DNA of 64,000 bases, from positions 19,143 through 83,142 of the forward strand of contig JBNGIS010018882.1 in NCBI GenBank assembly GCA_049999725.1. Reading direction: 5' to 3'. Shown here piece after piece: positions 44,881 to 56,300 of this stretch (positions within the stretch are counted from its first letter, which is position 1; each line of letters begins with the position of its first letter). Origin of the DNA: Haplomitrium mnioides (Eukaryota > Marchantiophyta > Haplomitriopsida > Calobryales). Position numbers and translations under genes: made by a program. The notes beneath the pieces were generated by a model. The model was given only the letters and a program-made list of their open reading frames with translations, ran no database searches and was not told the DNA's origin.

Positions 44881-45374
44881 TATAATAATACAAGCATGAT
44901 GTTATGCTATTTGTAAAAAAAATAGAAAGGAGTAAAGGAAGTGGTAGAGGGTCACTTTTAGAGTTGAAATCATTTTATTGTAACTTGTTTTTGAAGTTAC
45001 TTTAAGTCAAGTGGTATATAGTCACTTTTGAAATTGGAAATGACTTTTAAGTGATTAATTTTAGGGTTGAAATTGGAAGCGACTTGCAAGTGAAATAAAT
45101 GGGATGACACCTCCTTCTCATGTATAAATAGAAGGGCTTCATAGCCTCACTTCTCATTCTAGAGTTCCTTTTGAATCACTTGGGTTCTTTGGTTGTTTGG
45201 CTTAAGCTTGCACTCTTGGTCTTAGCTTGGGTCTTGAGTTGCATAACTCTACTATAATTGTTTTGTTGTGGATTTGCTTGGTTTTGCTTATCTTATTGGC
45301 ATTTGGTTGAAGAAATCTATTACAGTTTATTATAAGTTCTTACTTATTTGGACTTATTTTTGAGTTCTTTTATA
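44881..45374 (+). repeat. G2 3' LTR
   Basis: TATAATAATACAAGC (TG mutated to TA) to TTTTATA. TATA box TATAAATAG at 45,123. Followed by GTTCA. Confidence 0.9.
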
Positions 45375-45926
45375 GTTCAGTAGGACATTGGCCTCCAAGT
45401 TGCTTTGGGTAGGCTTGTGTGCGAGGAGAAAATAAAGTATATTGAAGTGTTGGGATTCAATTACAAGGTCACTAGCATAGAAGTTTAGAAAGAATTTAAC
45501 AAACTTATGAGAGTTGATTAGATTATAATCCACTACCTAGTGTCCAATGCATATGTTGCATATTGTTTGGATTTTGGCCACTGTACTTTTTTTGTTAGAT
45601 ATGCATACGTCATGTGTGCTATAGAAGTCTAAGAGTTTGTGTTACCATTTGATGGTGTTGTTTGAGAGCTGCACTAAAGGTCCTATGAGTCCTATAGTAT
45701 CTCAAGTTTTTCTTCACTATCGACTATTTATGGCTTGAAGATGCATGCTTGCAAGCTGTCTATCCAATAGTTGAGGTTTATCACAGTCATAAAGTTCCTA
45801 TCGGTAGCCTTTGATGAGTTTTCTCATCTTGTCGAATGGTGGCTTAAAGTCGTCATTAGATGTGTAAGTGGTTTTACTTTGTAGAAAGTGGCACATGCTA
45901 ATATTAATGTAAATATATCAATCTAG
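45375..45926. other. No gene recognised between G2 and C2
   Basis: About 550 bp without recognisable motif. A broken frame (EFSHLVEWWLKVVIRCVS) near 45,810-45,870 could be an old coding fragment but has no family assignment. Confidence 0.45.
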
Positions 45927-46034
45927 TGTTATAGGGACATATCTATACCCTATGTAAGTAGTCATCTACGATCTATTCTATTCATTCATCTTGGAGCTCC
46001 CCGTTTGTATGCGTGCGGTGCTCATACGATAACA
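45927..46034 (+). repeat. C2 5' LTR (108 bp)
   Basis: TGTTATAGGGACATATCTATACCC... to CGATAACA, the same length as both C1 LTRs. Confidence 0.9.
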
Positions 46035-46052
46035 CGTTATCAGCACGACGGG
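46035..46052 (+). other. C2 primer-binding site, probable tRNA-Ile(AAU) anticodon arm
   Basis: CGTTATCAGCACGACG follows the LTR directly. From memory of plant tRNA-Ile(AAU), the anticodon arm CGTCGTGCTAATAACG is complementary except at position 34, where the genomic A is read as inosine, which pairs with the C present here. Half-tRNA priming is known for Drosophila copia. Confidence 0.6.
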
Positions 46053-47898
46053 CTCCACAAAATTTTTTTTTCTGCATGTGCTCAATCCACACCAACATTT
46101 GAAGAAGCTCACACATACTCACCATCTGTGTACTCACATTCTTTTTTTTCTCTTCGCTGAACTTTTTTTTTTCCCACTACTTTGCTTCCACAGATACCCC
46201 TTCTCCTTCGCTATTTTTCTAACAAAGCTTTCTTGAACAACTCTTTCTTTTGCTCTTCATTTCATTCATTTCATCTTTTTTTTTTAATACCTTCCCGTAC
46301 GAACTAGAACGCGCTCACCTTTGAGACCCTAGCTCATCATTTTGCTCAATGCTTCGCTCACCTTTGAAGCAGCCACAACTTGACGCTTCGACTGGCGATT
46401 TATTGCTCCTCTGCTTGACGATGCTTGGCTAATTTACTCGGCAACCTTGCGTTCCCTATTTAGCAAACCTCTTACCTTTCTTTTGGTTGACGAATACTAG
46501 CCCTTCTGATTGGTGACACTTCGTGGTGCCCGCCTAGAAACCTTTTTGCTCTCTACTCAATGACATCGCTCTCTACATCAACATGGGTGACCTTTCCTTT
46601 CTTTTGTCTCCCTCTACTCGATGACATCCGAGAAACATTGGTTTATTGCATTTTTACTCTTCAACTCCAGCAAAGCACCACAACATCCTCTGCTTGTTCG
46701 AGGCCAACCTGCATTGTATTCTCCTTGTTTTTCTTTCTTTGTTCCTCACCTAGAATAGGCTAAAGATGTCTACCACTCCTATTCTTCGACAGCAACGCCT
46801 ATCAAGTCACACTCTTGTGTTTTGTTCTGTTTTCATTGTGATCTCTCTTCACTCTTTCAATCTGTGGTTCTTCGTGAGACTCTTGTCTCCTCCATTTTCT
46901 TTCATAAGGACTATCCAGCACAGGACACCTTACCAGCGTGTACATCCATTCTTCTTTGACACCAGAGTATATGAACCCCTACACTGAACTCTTTCATCTT
47001 ACCTTCCTTTGTTTGTTTCTAACATTGCAGGATAAGCATCCAAGTTTACCACCTTCCCATTGTTCTTTCCTTCTCATTTTCTCGTATTACCCTGTTATTA
47101 TTTTGGTTCTCTACTGTCCCTCTCGACATGAGCACTATCTAAGCAAAGGAGAGACAAGGCACATGCTACACATACCTGTGCACAAGTTCAACTCACTCGT
47201 CTATGCAGCAACAAAAGCTTAGCTAGAGATACTTTCGGTGAAAGATACCTTCACACAAGCGCCTACACAGAGCTATATCGACATTCAGCAGTAGAGCAAC
47301 ACTGCATCTTGCCACTTAAGGATCTCTCACTTTATGTTCTAAAACTTTGCGGTTCAACTTTCTCAACCCATCTCTTGATTATCTTTGATTGATTCTTTTC
47401 TTCTTCTCTGAACGAATTTATCCCTTACAAGGGACGTACTCTTTGATTCAAAAATACTTCTTGTAGAGAATACATGCCACTCTTACTAACAAGAAATGCT
47501 GACCTCTGTCACCTCCATAAGCTAATCCCCTATCTGGCCATACATGCAACTTTTACTTCTTCTTTCTTTACAGAATCAGCAGTGCAGAGTGGCACAACAG
47601 CGATTGGGGATTAGGCTCACATCATGACAACTCTTGGAGGACATGACACAAGCACACTAGCAAAAGTAGAGACATACTTATACATGGTAGTTTCTTTTGT
47701 CATTAGCAACCTCAATTTCTTATTTCATTTCTCGGTAGTATATACCAATTGGCTCGCATTTAGTCAATTCTTTCTTATTTTTCATTTCAATTTTTTATTT
47801 TTCCACTTAAAACAGAAAACATAGATAGGTCCATAGGTCCCTGATCGATTGAACTCAAATCGATCACCAATCTGTACCAAGTACATGCAATCGCAGCC
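46053..47898 (+). other. C2 leader, no gene
   Basis: 1.85-kb pyrimidine-rich leader homologous to that of C1. Short open frames are not preserved between copies. Confidence 0.6.
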
Positions 47899-49330
47899 TT
47901 GACCCAGCAACTGCACTCGCTAGACAATCTGGTTCATCTTTCTCATTCTCAGGTATTCTCAGCAAAACAGAGCACAGACATGCAAATGGCATCTATAGAA
48001 TCTCTGAAATTCCAAGCACTAAGATTGGATGGATCCAACTACTTGTCATGGTCACTAGACGTCACAATGTATTTGACATCCAAGGGTATCCGTGAAGTAA
48101 TCAACACAGACATCATCTCCTGTGATGCAACCAAAGCCCTCATTCTGATTCGACACCACTTGGTGGAACCTCTGAGGCTACAATACCTAAACTATAATAG
48201 TCCTCACCTACTGTGAGAAGAATTGAAACTCAGATTTGACCATCTGACAAGCATAGCGCTCCCTACAGTGAGACACGATTGGATTAATCTCCTAATTGAG
48301 GACCATACATCCATAGTAAATTACAACAACGAACTATTTCGCATTGTCTCGTAGTTGGCAATCTGTGGTCACTCCGTGACTGATGAAGAATAGATAGAGA
48401 AAACCCTATCAACTTTTCCTATAAGAAATCTCATTTTGGCATCACAATATTGTAATATGCGATTCACTTGATACTTTGAACTTATAGTATACATGCTACT
48501 AGCTGAAAAACATCAATTACTCCTCATGGAAAATGCAAAGAAGAGACCCCCATGGTCTGTCACTCCCTTACAGAACCTTAAATCACACTTTACAGGGACA
48601 GGGTTGTACCCTTGATCCAGAAACAAAAACCTCTCAAGAGGCAGAGGAAGGGGACACTCTAGATTAAGGGAGAGCACCACCCGCCAGACCACTAGTCGAC
48701 CTCCAACCCCCAATAACAAGGATCAACATAACAAATGTTGCACATCGACGACACCAGAACGCGCTTCACAGTGCACATGGAACAATAGAGGTAGCAGACA
48801 ATCTCATAAAGGCCAGCGAACTCATTCTCATTCGCGCTAGCCCCAAACAACCTACAATCGTTGTGGCACACGTGGCCACACCCAACCCACTTGGAGAGTA
48901 TCCGCGCACCTAGTACGACTATACCAACAAAGTATCAAACCTCACAACCACGAGATACAAGGCAACTTACTGGAACTGACAGACATAGATGAATATCTAT
49001 AGTACAATCTACATCTTGAAAGTCACATGACTTATTCATATTTGTCAAACCAAAAAAATGACTCTGAAATAACCTACATTTTAGACATCGGATCTTCGCA
49101 CACCATATTGCAAGACCAAAAATACTTCTCATCAATCATACCTTCTTTCAGGCCTATGACAATGATCACCGGCAACAATCAGATTGAAGAAGGACATGGT
49201 CCAACAACCATACTATTTCCAAACGGAACTAGACTGGATATCAAATTTGCAATTTATGCACCTGCAGCAATTAGAAGCCTCATCAGTTTCCACGATATAT
49301 GACAAAATGGTTTTCACATTCAAATTGGAT
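47899..49330 (+). pseudogene. C2 gag and protease
   Basis: Gag from ATG 47,899 (or an internal MQMASIESLKF) with LDGSNYLSWSLDVTMYL and EELKLRFDHL. The zinc knuckle is degenerate (YNRCGTRGHTQPTW, two Cys lost), and RGRGRGH is present. The protease reads YILDIGSSHTILQDQKYF, with DSG changed to DIG, and IEEGHGPTTILFPNGT. Stops occur at 48,217 and several later places. It is a near neighbour of C1 gag-protease. Confidence 0.85.
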
Positions 49331-49467
49331 CTTTTCACGATACTGAAGTCCTCCATATCCTAAGTCCAACACCATCTATTATTAAGAGAATACAACTCAT
49401 AGCAAGACCATTACTTCTGAATTCAAACCTCCTCACCACTACTTGGGGACATGCAGTCATGCACGCA
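49331..49467 (+). pseudogene. C2 integrase remnant with internal deletion
   Basis: DTEVLHILSPTPS is joined directly to IKRIQLIARPLLLNSN and WGHAVMHA. In C1 these are about 0.63 kb apart, so the HHCC zinc site and the catalytic residues are deleted here. G1 begins right after the MHA codons. Confidence 0.82.
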
Positions 49468-49858
49468 TGTGACGCACATTTTCGCAGGATTATATGGAAA
49501 TGAGCATATTTGGAAAAATTTAAAGAAAAAAGAGCATGCAAAGAGCTTTAGAGAAGAGGAAAATTGGGGAAAAATCTATCCTTAGGAGTTTGTGGAAGAT
49601 AAGAAGTCAGAATCGGATGTCAGATCTGCGAAAGGTTCTTCGGATTATTGAACATTCTCTTCCGAAGTGGTTTTCAGGAATAGAACCAAAAGGCGGAGTC
49701 GGAAGGCAGTTCGAAGAGGGCTTCGGAAGGCCCAACGGTCGAATAAGTGTCTGATGTCGGATGCGGGAGGGCGCCGTCTACTGGCTTTCTAAAAAGAGGG
49801 TTGTTAAACGGTTTCTCGAAAGGTTGAATTGGTTCTTTGTTTTGTCAAAACGGTAGCC

Positions 49859-52071
49859 ATGCCAAAGAGATCGTCGAGAGTGTCGACAACCAAGGGAGGA
49901 CGAGTCGTTACTAGGAGATCTGAGCGGAAGCGTTTCCTATTCGAATTAGTTGTTCTAGCGGAGACTGAAAGAAATTCTGTGGAGGTAGTTCCGATTGCGG
50001 AAGAGATGCAAGCCAAGGAAATGAAGGGTGATGGAGAGTTTGTGCCTACGGGGCCAGTGAAGAGTCCCCACCTGCTGGCAGTTTCCTATGACTTGAGGAA
50101 GGTTTTGAGGAGCTGAGGGCTTTGGAACTTTGCGGGGAGGATCTGGGATCATAACTTGCGAGGTATGATCAGCTAGGGGAACTTTGAGAGAGTGGAAGTA
50201 GTCGATGGAGAATTGGTGTTCTCCTTCCGAGGTGAGTTTGTGCATTACAATGAAGAAGCGGTAAGGAAAATTTACCATCTTCCTGAGACTGATAATCCAG
50301 AAGTGAAATTGAAGCAAGATGGGCATCTTGCCTATCTTTGTCCCGATCCATCTATAACCAATGATGGTTCCAAGATCCAAGAAATAATCGATCCCTTGTT
50401 GCAAGAATTCATGCAAGTTTTTGGCACAATTCTTTTTCAGCCAAAGCCCAGATATGTTACGAAGACCAATCTTTTTGTTTTGTTGAACGCATGGAGAGGG
50501 CACACCAAGGGGATGGTCCAGTTTATTTACAACAAGATCCTTACCTATTTTTGGATCAGCTAGAGAAAGAGTCTGGTCATCAGGTATGCTACATTTATTC
50601 TGCATCATATGGAAGCCAACGGAGTCTGTACTTTGGAAGAGCGAGACTTGCTGGCAAGGGACCAGAGGACAATTTCAGAAGAGACGGTCTAGACGGATGG
50701 AGTCCCAAGTAAGCTTGGAAGGAAACCATGGAAGATGCCTTCCATTGATCCAATTTTGAGAGAAAGAGTGGAAATCCGAATTTCCAATTCACCTTATCCG
50801 AAACTGCAGAAGAGGGCTCGAACCAACTCGAAGGAAATCTGGGTGGCGAAGGCTAGCCAAGCAGGAGGCAAGGTGTCTAAAGATACTAGAGTATACCCTT
50901 AACATGTTGCAAGCCAAGAGAGGGGCGAACCATTGATGTGATCGATTTGGGTGAAGAAAGTGCCGATTGAGGCAAAGCACTGGAGGAATTTGATGCCTAG
51001 CGAGAGGCCCAGAAAAAGGAGGATGGAGCGGGTCCAAGTTTGGATCCTAGAAGGGATTCCATAGCAAGCTCAGCGGCAATTCCAAAAACCAAAGAAGAGG
51101 AGCCCGATGTAGTGCTTCTAGAGGTACGTAATGCAAGATCGGGGGAGGCTCGTTTGTAGCCAGTGTTGAGTCTAAGGGAGGATGAAATCCACAATGCAGG
51201 CATATGCCCAGTGGAGGAAGAGAATGAAGGAAAAAGTGAGGCAGAGGAAAGCCTGAAAATGGCTTCAGATGAGTCGTCGGATGAGCCTCCGACTATTGAG
51301 AAGAAAGCAAAAATAATCGAGCAAGAATCCAATACCGAGTCCGAAAACTGGGTGAGTACCTATCAATTGTTAAAATAGAAGATTGAGATCAAGGAGGGTC
51401 AATTGGAGAAAGCGATCAAAGAGGAAAGAGAGACTTCTAAGATTCTTCAGAAGTCCCTAGCGCAACTGTAAAGAGAGAAGCAGAGAGATTCAAAGGAATT
51501 GGCTCAAGTGGAGACTTTGCAAAAGCAAATTGCAGCATTGGAAGCTTTGTTAAAACAAAGGGAAGAGAGTTTCTATTTCTAGGAGGAGAAATTCTTTAAG
51601 GTAGAGAAGGAGCTTCACGAAGAAAGAGGGAAAGGCCAACAGCTCTTCGGAGAAAAGGTGTTGCTGGAGTCCAAAGCATGCAAACTAATCAATGAAATGG
51701 CAGAGATGGAGGCACAGAAGCGTACTCACGAAGAGAAAGAGAAGGAATGGAGGCGATTGTATCAAGCGCTCCAAATATTGAAATCCATCCAGGAGAATCA
51801 AGCGAATACAATGCAAAGGAAGTTGCCAGAATGGCAAAGGGAAACCTTGGAAAGAGAAAAACAGAAATTTTTTGAAGACTTGTTGAAATCCGCTTGTGAT
51901 ACGAAGGGATTAAAACAAATGTGGGACAAGGTACAACAGGTCCAAAATGCAACTCTAGATAGGATGGATGTAAGTATGCAAAGGCTTGTTTTCGACTTAG
52001 ATGAGGCCAATCAGAAAGTGTCGAATGCGCGAGAGCAATTGGCAGCTCTGGAGGAGCGGAGATACTCATAA
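49859..52071 (+). pseudogene. Decayed ORF inside the G1 LTR
   Basis: Starts MPKRSSRVSTTKGGR at 49,859. The N-terminal block holds FVPTGPVKSPHLLAVSYDLR, LWNFAGRIWDHNLRGMI, VEVVDGELVFSFRGEFVHYN, AVRKIYHLPETDNP and VTKTNLFVLLNAWRGHTKG. One frame runs to about 50,900. A shift then leads to an acidic linker (PVEEENEGKSEAEESLK, SDESSDEPP) and a long charged coiled-coil C-terminus (51,380-52,071: LEKAIKEERE, LKQREESF, EKEWRRLYQALQ). About 735 codons, several stops. The 3' LTR copy lacks two of these stops, so they are copy-specific. I recognise no family; a structural or gag-like accessory protein is a guess. Confidence 0.7.
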
Positions 52072-53568
52072 GTAACTCGGGATTTATTCCGAGTAAATTC
52101 TTTGGAGGACATTTTTAAGTTACCTTAGATTAGAAGGTCCTTCTATCAATTTAGAAGTGTCGTTTTGGATAGTCTTGCTCTTGTATAAGTCTCCTTAGAA
52201 CGTTAAGCTGAGGGTTGTTCTAGTTGTTGATTCTGAAGAGGCAAGTTGCCGATTCAAGTCTCATTGTAATTTTATGAAGTAAAGCACTCTTGGCTTCTTT
52301 TCAGACTTCCCAAGGTGGTATTCTGTGTTTCCATTCAGAGTAAAGAAGAGAATTTGTGTAAGCGAGAACGAGAGATCAAACCTGTTCTTGATGCGAATGA
52401 AAGAACTTAATTTGGATGAAACCTCATAATCGTTTATTTGCGAATTGTCGTCTAGAGGGAAAAAGCAGAATCCGCTAAGGCATATCGGAAAGAGTTTAGA
52501 AGGGCTTGAGGGAAGTAGAATCAGTGACGCAACCCAAGAAGGGAGTCGACTGTGGTAGGGAGGTGTATCATGAGCAGATCGTAGGGCCTATCTAATCGCT
52601 GAGGCGAGTAAAAGCCTTGTGGAAAAGGCAAAAGGATTAAGGGGAAGAACCGGTGAGAATTAATCATGTAGGTCGACGGATTTGTGGGGTTAAGTTCCAG
52701 TCAACGGATTGGGGATCACTGGGAATTTCCAATCCTTTGCTCAAGGTGTTAATCTTAAATCCGAAAGCTACAGTGTAACGAGTTATGAAAGGAAGGAGAG
52801 GGAAAGGAGGAAGATAAGAGAGCTTGAGAAGCTTCTCCTTTGTCCTTGTGATTCGCAAGGGAGAAAACGGATTGCTCAGAGGATGCGCGAGCATAAATAA
52901 AACACAAATCTAGTGGAAGTGGAAGTCAGAAGAGCGAACGCGGATACAAGATTAGAGGGATCCAAAGCATCGAAAGGACGCGTGGCGAGAGGAGAGGAAT
53001 AGCGGCAGTTTACGCTAGAGGAGTCAGAAGTTCGGATTTGAAGGGGGTCAAGTTTGAGTCCGAAGAGGGATTTCCGAAGTCCGAAGGAACGAGTGGAACG
53101 ACGGTCAAGCTTCCAGGAGGAAAACGTCATCGGACGGCTGAGTTCCGAAGTGTCGGGATTGTCGTATAGCGGGAAAAGTCAGAAGTGACGTCAGCAATAT
53201 TGTCGGGTAGTGGTTTAGTCAACGTACGGTGAAGGACAAGGAAGGACGAGGCATTCCAACTTTCGAGTTAACTAAGGCGTCGGACGGCTGGCGGAATAGA
53301 GTTAGAAGCACAACTTTCGAAGTATCAGGTTGAACCAGAAGCATCGCTTTGGAACTGGTTTTTGGGCTTAGTGTAATCGGATTAAAAATTATGGAATTCG
53401 ATTTGGAGCTTGAGGAAGGTGATTGAAAACCCTAGATTGTCCTAGATGCTGGAAGTGAAGATTTCTCTGAGAATTAAGACTCTTTTGTCACAGAACCACT
53501 GTCCTCCACGAGTAAAAGAACCTGGAGAAGGATAAATCTCAAATTGTTGTTATGCCCTTATCGCTACA
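52072..53568 (+). other. 3' part of G1 5' LTR, no gene
   Basis: AG-rich sequence carrying no ORF of note. The transcription start and polyadenylation signals of the LTR probably lie here, but I cannot place them. Confidence 0.5.
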
Positions 53569-53578
53569 TAGAGATTTT

Positions 53579-53596
53579 TGGCGCCGTTGCCAGGGA
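53579..53596 (+). other. G1 primer-binding site, tRNA-Asp
   Basis: TGGCGCCGTTGCCAGGGA, complementary (one mismatch) to the 3' end of plant tRNA-Asp(GUC). This primer is widespread in Tat/Athila-type elements. Confidence 0.9.
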
Positions 53597-53688
53597 GGCA
53601 AACGGTTTGGTGACAGGAGAAAATAGAATTGCTTGCATAAGAAATCTTGAAGAAGAATGAGGATAATTAAGGTGACTCTCTTTGCCAT

Positions 53689-54895
53689 ATGTCTAGAGCA
53701 CCTTGGGATTCTAGTACTTATCTGGGATCCGAGGGTAGATTGGAAAGGCAATTGGCTAGAGAAAAAAGGCAAAGAAGACATGATATCCAGAGGCAAGCGT
53801 GGATTGCATTGAGAAGAGCGCTAAGATTTGGTTCCCCAGTTGGAAGTGGGGAAGGGACATCGGTGCGAGACAGAGTCCGTGATATCGAAGGCAAAGTGTT
53901 TGAGTCTAAAGAGGAATCGGAAGAGGAGGTTAGATCTGTCCCTTCAGAGGAAGGAGATAACGCTTCGAGGGAGTTTCCGAATCCATTGTTCGGAGCAGGA
54001 CCTTTTTCGAAGCCATCCTCGGAATCCGAACAAAGCACTCCACCTAGATCGTCGGAAGGAGGAGGAGGAGGATCCTCCAGTCCATTACAAAGACCGGCTC
54101 AAATGGCCACTCCCATCAAGACTCATCTCAAATATTTCTACTTTAGCGGAAACAAGGGAGGAGATGTGGTAGATCTTTTTGTAGATCGTTTCCATTCGGT
54201 GTCCAAACCAAATAGAGAAGATTCATATGATGATCAGCTTTGGATTTTACTCGAGTTGTTGACACATCTGGCTCAGAAATGGTATGCATCTTTGGATGCA
54301 GGATCAAAGTCCACATGCCCTTTGTTAAGAGCCGCTCTGTTGAAGCATTTCCGGGACACGGGCTATAAGTCGCGGGTAATGGCAGATTTGTTAAGGATGA
54401 AAAGAACCAAACGCATGTCCTTAAAGAAATATACACAGGAAGTTAAAAGGTTGGCATCCAAGCTGGATCCATCATAAGGAGAATTATTTCTGTTGGAGAC
54501 CTACATCAAAGGTTTGGCTCCTTCAATGCAGAGATATTGCAGGCAGCAAAAGCCAGTAACTTTGCAAGATGCAATAGAGGTTGTAGAGACATTTGAACTC
54601 TCCAATCGGAATATCGAATCCAAGGTTGGAGCATTTACAAGAGAAGATAAGAAAGGGAAAAAGACGATGGAATCAGATAATGAACTTCCTACATCTTCGG
54701 AGTCAAGATCGGATACCGATGAATCGGCCCAATTGGAATCTGACTAAGAAGAAGAAGGATGGACCTCTAAAAATCGGAAGTCGGAGTCCAGAACTTTGAA
54801 ATCTGCAGTCGCAGACCTGGGAAAGAAATTTGCAAGACTGGAAGTTTGGCTGGCAGCGCCGAAGGTAAAGCAAGCATCTGCTGCAGAAAGACAAG
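53689..54895 (+). pseudogene. G1 gag (capsid region)
   Basis: ATG at 53,689 is about 95 bases after the primer site. The N-terminus is highly charged (LERQLAREKRQRRHDIQRQA), then comes a Ser/Glu-rich stretch and a Gly run. The capsid fold begins at ATPIKTHLKYFYFSGNKGGDV with DLFVDRFHSV, WYASLD, LLKHFRDTGYKSRVMADL and YTQEVKRLASKL, the retrotransposon gag pattern. In-frame stops at 54,475 and 54,745 interrupt, and the frame shifts near 54,896 before the zinc knuckles. Confidence 0.85.
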
Positions 54896-55486
54896 ATTTT
54901 TTGCACAAATTGTGCAAGGGAAGGACATACTGCATCGGAATGTCGGATGGATTTGAATAGTATGTACTGTACCTAGTGTCGGAGGCCAGGGCACATGTTG
55001 GCAACATGCAAGAGTTTATCAAATTTGATTCTGTCGAGGAATCAGAAGGAATCCATGCCACAAGTTCAATATGTGCAAGGGCAATATGAGCCAGTGTATC
55101 TCAATCAAACTGAGTTGGTTTATTTGTTTATCGAACCAAATGGAGCCCATCAACACTCCAACCAGCCGCCTGCATCCGGGATTCCTCAAACTATTTTACA
55201 GCCAGTGAGGCCAGCATGACCTCGAAGGATGGTGTGCTTCAATTGTGGAGATCCAAATCATTTCACAAATTCATGTCCACATCCAAAGCCACAGATCGGA
55301 AATATCCCCCTCTGCGGGAATTGTAAAGAAGGAGGCTATACCAAGGCCAATTGTCCTAAACCAATGCAAAGGCCTCAATGGGCAATACACTATGTTCAAA
55401 TCCCAGAAGAAGACAATCAATTGGAAGTGGCACAGGTGGAAGTAGAGTATGATGAGGATTATCAGGTCTATCGTGTGAAGACCTGA
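54896..55486 (+). pseudogene. G1 gag zinc-knuckle region (four CCHC-type motifs)
   Basis: Four knuckles are readable in one frame: CTNCAREGHTASEC, C-stop-CRRPGHMLATC (position 2-3 holds a TAG), CFNCGDPNHFTNSC and CGNCKEGGYTKANC (His replaced by Tyr). A Gln/Pro-rich linker separates pairs 1-2 and 3-4. Zinc knuckles bind the genomic RNA during packaging. Confidence 0.82.
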
Positions 55487-55534
55487 AGTCAAGATCGGAA
55501 GAAAACATGGGAGAAAGAGTCACTCAAAAACCCT

Positions 55535-56300
55535 ATGGTCAAAATGTTAAAGCGTCTGTTGATTAATAAAGATGTGTTTGATTTAGATTACGACTGGAAT
55601 AATTTGAAATTGTGTGCTTCTTTGGATCGGGACATATCTGAGGAAGTCCGTGCTGAATTGGAAAAATCCTCACCAAAGAAAGTCCAATTCCAAGAGCCCG
55701 AATCCTCTCCCTCTAGATTGGAAAAAGCCAAAGTCAATGAATTATCGCAAGGCTATGACATGGCAAAAGATATTGGGGGACGACAGGCACATGTCACATT
55801 TGAAGAACTATTATGAGCCTTTCCGCAAAAAGAGCAGTCCGAAGACTGGCAAAGGAAAAAATGAGGAATCCAGTTCCTCCAGTTGTCCATTCCTGGACTG
55901 CAGAAGTCCATGATAATCGAGGCGCTCCCGAGGTTGATGTGGAGATAACTAGGTGTATTGTCAAGAGCGTTCCAGTAGATGGAGGCTCTGGGGTAAATAT
56001 AATTATCAAACAGACAATGCAAGATTTGGAGATTCGAGGATTGAAGCCGACTCGAAAGATTCTGAGAATGGCTTATCAACGAGGGTGGATCCAATAGGGA
56101 TATTAAAGGACATTCCAATAATAATTGGCGGGGTTATGTTCAAGTTGGATTACATAGTAATCAAGCCTCCAATGGCGAGTTCCTACCCATTATTGTTGGA
56201 ATGACCTTGGTTATACAAGGCTAGAGTGGTCACCGACTGGAAGAAGAAGAAAATTTCTTTTGGAAGCAATCCGCAGATTACTCTGCCCTTAACAAAAAAA
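55535..56300 (+). pseudogene. G1 protease region
   Basis: Open pieces lead to VEITRCIVKSVPVDGGSGVNII, matching the DSG-type active site (here DGGSGVN as in Tat/Athila proteases), then GLKPTRKILRMA and, after a frameshift near 56,090, GILKDIPIIIGGVMFKLDY and a D/M-A-SSYPLLLE segment. Frames change at about 55,813 and 56,090. Confidence 0.8.

Larger units (their letters stand above)
36737..45374 (+). mobile_element. Ty3/gypsy chromovirus-type element G2, with nested D1
   Basis: Bounded by LTRs 36,737-37,236 (500 bp) and 44,881-45,374 (494 bp), flanked by GTTGA and GTTCA (one-mismatch 5-bp target duplication). Order: LTR, tRNA-iMet primer site, gag, protease, RT, RNase H, integrase, chromodomain, polypurine tract, LTR. 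The chromodomain places it among chromoviruses. Without D1 the element would be about 5.1 kb. Numerous stops and catalytic substitutions show it is an old inactive copy. Confidence 0.92.
45927..49467 (+). mobile_element. Ty1/copia element C2, left part, interrupted by G1
   Basis: Plus-strand relative of C1: a 108-bp LTR (45,927-46,034), primer site, long leader, gag, protease and a small piece of integrase. It stops at 49,467 where G1 begins. An internal deletion of about 0.63 kb relative to C1 joins the GAG-pre-integrase region to the end of the integrase core. The remainder presumably lies beyond G1, outside the window. Confidence 0.9.
49468..53568 (+). repeat. G1 5' LTR (~4.1 kb)
   Basis: TGTGAC...CGCTACA, ending 10 bases before the primer site. 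The first 1,250 bp match 62,746-64,000 (about ten differences in a sampled 200 bp). At about 4.1 kb it is long for a plant LTR and includes a 2.2-kb decayed ORF. The remaining 52,072-53,568 has no gene. Confidence 0.8.

Noticed and set aside
49955-50608. 217-codon minus-strand ORF over the G1 LTR (and its 63,354-63,887 twin)
   Set aside because: It is antisense to the better-supported plus-strand LTR ORF, whose residues look protein-like and whose C-terminus is a clear coiled coil. Conservation of the antisense frame follows from LTR identity. It cannot be fully excluded without more copies.
37238-53596. tRNA genes near the primer sites
   Set aside because: Only 12-18 nt complementary to tRNAs are present; no cloverleaf or internal promoter boxes were seen.
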